Positions 57,401 to 64,000 of a DNA stretch of 64,000 bases are shown here, piece by piece (position 1 is the stretch's first letter; each line of letters begins with the position of its first letter). Both the position numbers and the translations under genes were made by a program. Under the pieces are notes generated by a model. It was given only the letters and a program-made list of their open reading frames with translations. It had not been told where the DNA came from and did no database searches. Source of the stretch: Colletotrichum lupini (Eukaryota; Ascomycota; Sordariomycetes; Glomerellales; Glomerellaceae); contig NC_064672.1 of NCBI RefSeq assembly GCF_023278565.1, forward strand, positions 3,782,001 through 3,846,000. Direction: 5' to 3'.

Positions 57401-57539
57401 TGGCTGGGTGGTGGAGTGGTTCATGGTCAACATCAATTGTCTACGCCAACCAGCCTACTCGACGACAGGCTAAGCGCATACGAGAGTACCCGAGTTCGAG
57501 TCCCGGCATGAGCACCAGAATTTCCCGGCATGAGCACCA
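57401..57539 (+). pseudogene. tRNA-like relic with duplicated 3' tail
   Basis: An A-box match TGGTGGAGTGG (57409-57419) and a B-box match GTTCGAGTC (57494-57502) are 75 bases apart, with T runs at 57581-57594 as a possible terminator. The T stem CCGAG/CCCGG has one mismatch. The 3' acceptor half CATGAGC is followed by ACCA, but the 5' side has no matching GCTCATG, so no acceptor stem forms. The string TCCCGGCATGAGCACCA is present twice (57501-57517 and 57523-57539), a 22-base tandem step. It is probably a decayed or rearranged tRNA gene, possibly Ser or Leu type with a long variable arm or intron. Identity is uncertain. Confidence 0.4.
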
Positions 57540-57792
57540 AGAGATGTAGCCCCCAGTCCAGCACCGGGGGGGGTGAACTCTTTTGTTTTTTTTTGGGTGA
57601 TGAGAATAGTGAAAAGTCTCTGTAAATTGCTTCGCGGAAGAAGAGAAAAAAAACAGTGGTGCCGTGTTCCAGAAAATAAGTGTTTTTCTATCCAACGCCC
57701 GCGAATGAATCTCCTCGTTCTGTCTGGCTCCATCTGCCCTGCCTTGCAAACCCACCATGTGTGGTGTGTATGATCCCACCACATCATCGTAA

Positions 57793-60302
57793 TCAAACAG
57801 CGAGTCCTTCTTCCAACGCCTCGTCCCGCTCCAGCTTCTCGAGCCCCGTTGCCACGGCACCGTATACACGCAGAGGGACTGCAACCTCGAAGCTCTCGCA
57901 CGCCAAATTTTCTACTGCCACGAGCACTAGACCTCCGCGCTCGTCCCGGGATATTTCTTCTAGTAATGGATGCGTGCTAGGCGCCTCACGCTCCAGCTCG
58001 GTCTCCTGGCTCGGCACCACGAATTCCACGCGGATCTTCCATTCGAATGAGATACCTGTGGTGACGAACTCTGGTGTCGCAGTAATAGGAATGGTCGGAG
58101 TGAAGACCATTCTCCGCGAGTAGAGCGTCGCCTCCGACGCAGACACATGGACTTTCCGCGTCACGCGGTGAATGGAGGCTTCTGAGCGGATGGCCAAATG
58201 CGGCTCGACTCGCTCGGCCGACTCGAGACAGGAATGAACCGCGTAGCAGGGAATCTCGGCGTCTGTGAAGTCGATGGCCATAGTAACAACTTCGCCCAGA
58301 CGGTACGAGGGGCGTGTAAGCATAACGACACCCACCCGCTGTCCGTTGCGGGCAATTTCGAAGCGGTTCGGGCTCTGCTGACCCTCGGAAGTCAGGTTAC
58401 TGCGCATGATAGCCAGGTTAATGGCCTCTGTGGCCGTCGTCGCCTCCTCAAATACTGATGGACGCCGAGAGCTGGGGTATGCCGTGGGTGATAGCAGCCC
58501 TGCGTTGGACCCCTGCCGTGGCCTTGTTAGAAGCTCGTCGACATATATGAGGAATTCATTAATTGTTGCATCCGTCTTGGTCGATTTTAGCTTCTTGATC
58601 TCGCTGAGAGTCGACAGTTTGTCGACAGTCTTGATTTTCGCCTGATCGCGAAGTATAATGTATGGATTCATGAGATCATGACCAAGAATTTCTCCATGGC
58701 TGTTTACACTGCCGAGGACCCGGAAGGGAATCTCAACGGAGCGCACCTGCTGCTCTTTAGAGCCGCCTGCTCGCTGCGTACCGATGACCAGATTGTAAGA
58801 GATCTTCACCGCTTTTCCCTTATGTGTCGGCGGTAAGCCCTTTGGGAGCTGAAACGAATACTCAAAAGCTTTGTGCTCTCCGGGAGCCAGGTTCAAGTCC
58901 ACAAACAAGATGGACTGTGGAGTCGAGAGCAAAGGGACAGACTTGGCACTGGCGATGCCGCGCATATCTTTGATGCTGCTGACCTCGCCGGCTCCAAGCA
59001 GCTCTCCGATTGAGTTGCTGATACTCCCCCAACCGAAACTTCGAAGCAGTCCACTATCCCGTTTCGCAGGCTCCACACCAATAACACCACCTCCTTGACC
59101 GCCGACAACGGCCTTTCGCTTGACCTGTTCAAATGGCCCGAGGTTGATGAGTGAGCCATCCAGGGTGAATGAGCCTTGAATTTGAGCGTAGCCCATCATC
59201 AACGATTCCGGTTGCCTCGGGTTATGTGAGGCAAAGTTGGAAGATTTTCGGAAATGCGGCGGCCGCATAGGGCCCCGCGTGGGTTGAGTTGGATACTCAG
59301 ACGCCAGAGTTTCCGTAGAGTTGTTGCTCATTGAGTAGAACTCCCCACTGCTGCGTGGCGTTCCTCCGCCCATGCTTGTCGTCGAAAGTATTCGCATGGC
59401 TGGTGTAGGATGCTCGATAGGATTGGTGAGTACGCCGTCTTTGTTCCGTATAGCCAGGGTTGGGGGCACTTCGGTGTTTGGACTTAATAGCCCATCATGG
59501 TGTGACGCTACCGGTGTGCTTTGCGTGTCCGACAGTGGCGACTGGACCATTGGAAACCGAAAGTCGGCCAGCGCGTTGGAAGGCGATCTCATGGGACGTT
59601 GTGAGCCTGCCACGCCAGGGGTATTCGGTGCGGTCGAAGATCTCGAGTTGGATGGGGGTGTGTCGGAAGCGGATGTCGAGTTGAACAAAGGGGAGCTTAT
59701 GTGCCTCGGTGATGCTGTAATGGAGTTGACAATTAGACTCTGCATCAATATCAGAAATCAGAATACTGACCAGAGTGAGGCGCTGTGAGACCGAGCCCCA
59801 GAGCAGCCCCCCGAGGCACAATCTGTAGACTGGATGCCTGAGCATGACCGCGACCAGGCCGATGCGCCTTTACGGAGCTAGCGTTACTCTGATTGTCGTC
59901 GGGTACGGTGCTTGTGGAACCAATTGACACAATAGAAACGGACTTCTTGTGGCCATTGCCACGGTGCTCAAGAGCACTGGGAGGATGTGATGGTGTCCAC
60001 GGCACTGAGCCCGCGCGGCTTCGCGATTGAGCGACTGGTACATTGAGGGATAGAGCAGATCGATGACCGCGGGTTTGAGCTGAGTTCGGCGGGGTCAAGC
60101 CAGCGCTAGACTTGCCTCTTAGCAAGGGCGAGACATGCCTCGGTCGGTCTACAGGTGCGAGTCGTTGGGACTGCCGTTGCTGATTCGGATCGCGAGCAAT
60201 GTTCTTGAAAGTGATGGTGCATTTGATTTCCTCGCCAGCGAAGACGGTCTGGTCGTGCCAGCGGATAAAGACTCGAATGTTGCTGGAGGCCTCTGGAGAC
60301 AT
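57793..60302 (-). CDS. rgp1: RGP1, subunit of the Ypt6/Rab6 GEF complex (Ric1-Rgp1)
   Basis: Predicted 817 residues in two exons, 60302-59771 and 59714-57793 (minus), joined in phase by a 56-base intron (GTCAGT/TTACAG). The N terminus has an arrestin-like start IRVFIRWHDQTVFAGEEIKC followed by TITFKN. Then comes a long Ser/Pro-rich disordered linker (about 50-350). The C-terminal Rgp1 domain includes FVDLNLAPGEHKAFEYSFQL, PPTHKGKAVKISYNLVIG and RPSYRLGEVVTMAIDFTDAE. Rgp1 with Ric1 activates the Golgi Rab Ypt6 for retrograde endosome-to-Golgi traffic. The first in-frame ATG (60302) begins MSPEASSN; further upstream the frame opens only from TTG. It fits functionally beside PEP12 traffic but is not linked to it. 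Confidence 0.88.
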
Positions 60303-61325
60303 GATGGCGCTCGTCCGGGCGGAGGGGAGGGAAAAGGATCGATTGAGGTTGCAACGAATCAAGTAGTCATCACATGTCTGGTATCAACCATCGTCGCGTC
60401 TAATTTCGTGGATTGGAGATGGACAAGGAGTCCTGACAGGTGCATTGAACGTCATGGGCTCTCCGAGTTGGCGGGAGATGGAAGTTGAGCGAGCTGGGCT
60501 AGCTCCAGCGTTGCTGCGAGTCGGGCGGGCCCCATTCGGCGCGCGCTGCAGGGGTGGGATCCACGTCCCCGTTTCCTTTCACAGTTCTAGCGTCACTATC
60601 ACCTCGGCGCCTTACCTCAGCAGTCCCCTCCGCTGATTCGGGGACGGCAAGGACGGAAAGCGGAGCGGTACGTACCCACTCTCATGAATGTCACTTACAC
60701 GATCTCAACACCACACCTTCAAGGAATTCTAATCCAACTGATCGTTAGGTATCTGAGTATCTATGCCGTTTGCACATTGAGAACTCTCTCATAATTCTTA
60801 CGCTCTATGTTGCAGTAGTCCTCAAAAAGACGTAATTTCATTCACTCCAGACCTTACCATGGCTGGCCGCGGAATATTTCTTAAAGCAGGAAGGAGGCAG
60901 GTGCCTGCCTGCTGAGCGCACCTTCTACTATCCATGGAAAAACCACCAACTTAAGGCGGGAGCCGAATCTACAACGATGGAAGGTATGGATCAGGAAGTG
61001 ACGGGCTTCTCGTCTACACCTACCCCAAAGCCTTCCACCTGTTCCACATCCTCTCTCGGCCACACTTCTCCCTCTTCCACCAGAGGCACGTCACAAATTA
61101 TTTTCCATTTCTCTTCTCGATCCCACCGCAGTCCTTTCTCTAGGGGACTCACTATTTCACATTCTTCTACCAGTATTTCGTTCAAAGGGCAAACGTTCCA
61201 AGGTTGTGGTTCTCTCTGTTCTTTCTTCTTTCTGCCGCCAAAATCTTCACGATCATTCAATTTCTGCTCACAGCTTCCAAAATCACACCTTCTACACCAC
61301 GAATCAAATCAGGCTTCCCTCAAAG
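60303..61325. other. Divergent intergenic region RGP1/DUF7918
   Basis: Promoters of both genes; a long CT-rich leader (about 61015-61310) precedes the DUF7918 gene. No other gene recognised. Confidence 0.5.
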
Positions 61326-62608
61326 ATGGCCATTATCGATACCCTTCCCGCTGTCAGTGTTTCTGTTCGCCTCAAGAAAGCCTACCGAGACGCTGACGAA
61401 TACCCCGACCCTTATCCGTACCATGAGCATGAGAGATACATGGACGACTACGAGCAGTGTGCCCGCAACTACATTGAGAGTAAGGAAGGTACCGAGTTCG
61501 CAGTTCACGTCAATGTCTTGGACGATGCCACTATTGATCCCTGGATCCATCACGATGAAGGCTTGGTTTTCCTTCTCTTCCTCGACGGCCACTTCATGGG
61601 AAAGCGATTCTGCTACGATGATGACTTCAAACATGGAGGCTGGCACTTTGCCTTCAAAGGCAAGAGACATCCCAACCAGCATAGAACTGCCATGGTTGAG
61701 AGTAACTTCAAGTTCCAGACGATTACTGCAGGTAAATCCACCGCATCACTCGACTGCTAACAATATTCGATGCTGATCTTTCCACACAGTTGACCAAGAC
61801 GCTACCGATGGCGAATGGAGGCGTGCCAAGGATCTTGGTACAATCGAGGTGCGCGTCAGACTTGCCAGATTCGCTGGTGGTCCACGCCGCAACAGATGGG
61901 TCAACTTGGAGAGACCGTTCCGCGAGCCGGAGTACAACAAGTGCGAGATATCCGAGGAAGCTATCAAGGGCCGACCTATCTACCATGGCACTTCGTGTGT
62001 GACCATTTTCTTCTGGGAATGTACCCGTCACGCTAACTATGTCTTCGCAGCTTCACCCCGCCGGTGAACAAGAGTCTGCGACCTCCTAGATTTGCCCATC
62101 GAGCAGCGATGGAGCGAATTCGCACTGGCCCCCTCTTCGCGACCTACACATTCAAGTATCGCTCGCGAGGTATGTGTCTATGTGTAACAGGCGTGTCTTT
62201 AGTTTGAAAAAGGCTGACTGTCATAAAGATGCGCTGAAGATTGAGGAGATCCTTCACCAGACCCCCAGCCCTGAGCCCGCCCCGGCGCCATTCTTCCGTC
62301 AGAAACCGGCCTACTTGGGAAATTCGAGCCTTCCTAGATTCGAGGACCTTCATGAAGATGAGGTCGAGCGTCTTGCTCGAGAGAGACACCAACAGCTCCA
62401 AGTAGGGTGATGATTGACTTTAAAAGGGTTCATAGACTGACACCCCCACCAGGATGAGCAAGCGCAATCTTCCGCTCAGAAGAACAAACGGAACTATGAC
62501 GACTTCTGTGATTTTACGGATGGCGCTGATGAGCATTTGGCCCGTCCTTACAAGATCATCAAGCTGGGAAATGGCCATGACGCTATTGATCTCACGGGCG
62601 GCTACTAG
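61326..62608 (+). CDS. DUF7918-type fungal protein of unknown function, gene 1
   Basis: Predicted 352 residues in five exons: 61326-61731, 61790-61994, 62051-62169, 62229-62401, 62453-62608, in phase (1059 bases). It begins MAIIDTLPAVSVSVRLKKAY and continues with YIESKEGTEFAVHVNVL, GLVFLLFLDGHFMGKRFCYD and a VRVRLARF strand after intron 1, a beta-rich layout that I associate with the DUF7918 domain common in fungi. The C-terminal third is charged and helical (FEDLHEDEVERLARERHQQL) and ends in an acidic, Gly-rich tail. No catalytic motif is visible and function is unknown. Intron 2 uses donor GTGTGT at 61995; reading through it instead meets a stop within about 25 codons. Confidence 0.75.
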
Positions 62609-63410
62609 AGATGTAGGCCAGGAGATCGTGCGTTTGTTGTAAAGACGGAATTATCACAGGATGGCGGTCACTGGAAGAGTCTTATTCGTCAAAAAAAGCC
62701 TTTGTTGGGGTGGTAAATTCACAGGTCAAAGTTCACTGTACTGAATGGAAGGCCCCAAATGAAGACATTTCGGACGAGGGAGATTGTTTGGTTGAAAGGA
62801 AGTCGACATTGCTTTGATAGAAGACTTGGTTCGAGGGATCAGGTGGAAGAGCAGTAGGACTCACATCCATCAGAAAGCTAACTCCCGAACCACCGTGAGT
62901 TGTGTTAAATACAAAAGTTCTCAAGTATGCAGGTGTTTTGTTGTTGTTCTATGTGACTTCGGGTGCGAAGTTAACCACAACGGGGAGTCGAATACTGAAG
63001 AATCTCTTCTCACCTTCGCGAGAGAGGTGCTATTGAACGCAGTGAGCCGAATTCCTGGTACTATTACTATAGATCCCTGCACTGATGGCTCCTTCACCAT
63101 GCGGTGGCTCGGTCAGGCCTCGTCACCTGCCCCAAGGCAATTAGACATGACCCAAAGCCAGTCCGCGAATTTTTGACCCTACAGATGCCCCACGACTCGA
63201 AGAGTGGAAGGCAGAAGGAATATCTGGATTCCCCTCTACAGTAAGGTACACCCAGGGCCTTTCTGGCTAATTTGAATACTGGACTGCTGCAGATCGAAAG
63301 TTTCCAGCCACAACCCTGCCTTGTTCGTCGATCTCAAGCTCGGTTGAGTTGCAGAAGTACGACCACACCGACAAGCCACGAGAATACTTCTCGTTCAGCA
63401 AGCTAGGGCG
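62609..63410. other. Spacer between the two DUF7918-type genes
   Basis: 3' region of gene 1 and promoter of gene 2. AT-rich near 62800-62960. No gene recognised. Confidence 0.5.
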
Positions 63411-64000
63411 ATGGCAGGTTTCGACTTCAACATCAACATGCGAGTGGTGATCACCGTCGCTGGTGCTCCAGCCCCGGAACGAAATGACGTGACAGCAGAG
63501 AGCCTCGAAAACAGCGCCCCATTCAGCTGCAGCAAAGTCATCGTTGTCAAGGAGGGAGCGAAATTTTCGATTCTGGCTTCTGCTGGCGCAGGAATTTGTC
63601 GACTCCTTGCCAAGGATGAGGGGCTGATGGTGCTGATTCACTTTGACGACAATGAGGTCCTCCGGCGGTTGTATACGAAGACCGTGATCGATGCCCGGGC
63701 ATCGCGCCGATTCCCCATGGAGTTCTTTGGAGTTACAGGAGTGAACAGTGAAGGCCGCCAAGTCTTGCAGCCTTTCAAGTTTGCCGCGGCCAAAAACGAC
63801 GGCAGCGCGATTCGAGGTACCATTCGCGTTGATTTATACATCGTCAAGCTACTTGGTGCACCGGAGAGGCAGCGACTCGACGACACTACTGCATATGGGT
63901 CATCAGTTCAGACCAAACGGTAAGTTGCAAGCACGGCCTTCTCATACATGTCAAAAACGTTCGATAACAGCGGAATCCAGCTTGGGATCTGGGAAGAAGG
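63411..64000 (+). CDS. DUF7918-type fungal protein, gene 2, 3' end outside the window
   Basis: ATG at 63411; exon 1 runs to 63919 and exon 2 begins at 63971 after a GTAAGT/AACAG intron, reading RGIQLGIWEEG to the window edge. The visible part (about 179 residues) has SKVIVVKEGAKFSILASAG, GLMVLIHFDDNEVLRRLY, VLQPFKFAAAK and TIRVDLYIVKLLG. This follows the same order as gene 1: a strand with VKEG or SKEG, a short strand with FDD or FLDG, a QPFKF-like element, then an alternating strand before intron 1. I infer a paralogue or family member in tandem. It is incomplete and the function is unknown. Confidence 0.65.

Noticed and set aside
57441..57901. Two overlapping minus-strand open frames with CRDSNSGTL-like runs
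   Set aside because: They cross the tRNA-like relic and the RGP1 3' end in the wrong frames; the runs come from the B-box sequence.
1..64000. CRISPR arrays, bacterial operons, riboswitches, phage genes
   Set aside because: The sequence is eukaryotic with introns throughout; no regularly spaced repeats or Shine-Dalgarno-led operons were seen.

Overview
The window looks like nuclear DNA of a filamentous ascomycete, most likely a Sordariomycete; a Colletotrichum-like (Glomerellales) relative is my guess from protein flavour, not a demonstrated assignment. The reasons are short GT-AG introns of about 45-70 bases with CTAAC-type branch sites, CT-rich leaders, monocistronic genes on both strands, a tRNA gene with an intron after position 37, and clear orthologues of fungal housekeeping genes.

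Layout. 1-15.5 kb is accessory-looking: a broken F-box-like fragment, then three tandem, same-strand LaeA-like SAM methyltransferase paralogues (1766-3360, 3914-5449, 5980-7560) that share one unusual 11-exon plan, followed by about 8 kb with almost no credible genes. From 15.9 kb the window becomes a conventional core region: DLT1 (-), nucleoporin NDC1 (-), Pep12-like syntaxin (+), OXA2/COX18 (-), ALG11 (+), gamma-glutamyltranspeptidase (-), TRM2 (+), CRO1/She4 UCS protein (-), TFIIH subunit TFB4 (+), taspase-type threonine hydrolase (-), ARP3 (+) and alcohol dehydrogenase (-). A 5 kb gap ends at an intron-containing tRNA-Cys(GCA). It is followed by a CYP52-clan cytochrome P450 (+), a large WD40 protein of the MAPKBP1/WDR62 type (+), a tRNA-like relic, RGP1 (-), and two neighbouring DUF7918-type genes (+), the second cut by the window end.

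How the genes relate. Most core genes are unrelated neighbours. Several sit in head-to-head pairs with intergenic promoters of 0.4-1.7 kb: NDC1/PEP12, OXA2/ALG11, GGT/TRM2, CRO1/TFB4, taspase/ARP3 and RGP1/DUF7918. Loose functional themes are membrane trafficking and ER/Golgi (PEP12, RGP1, ALG11), actin (ARP3, CRO1) and mitochondria (OXA2). No secondary-metabolite backbone enzyme accompanies the methyltransferase array, so I do not call it a biosynthetic cluster.

Limits. Exon models come from reading splice signals, checking reading phase and comparing paralogues by eye. Start codons were checked for ATG; two long open frames really begin at TTG and were moved to internal ATGs. I did not find a convincing new system. 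The strongest oddities are the methyltransferase array (a GC-AG intron in copy 3 and a lost splice acceptor in copy 2), a coding-like stretch without a start codon near 15.6 kb, and a tRNA-like relic with a duplicated CCA-bearing 3' tail.
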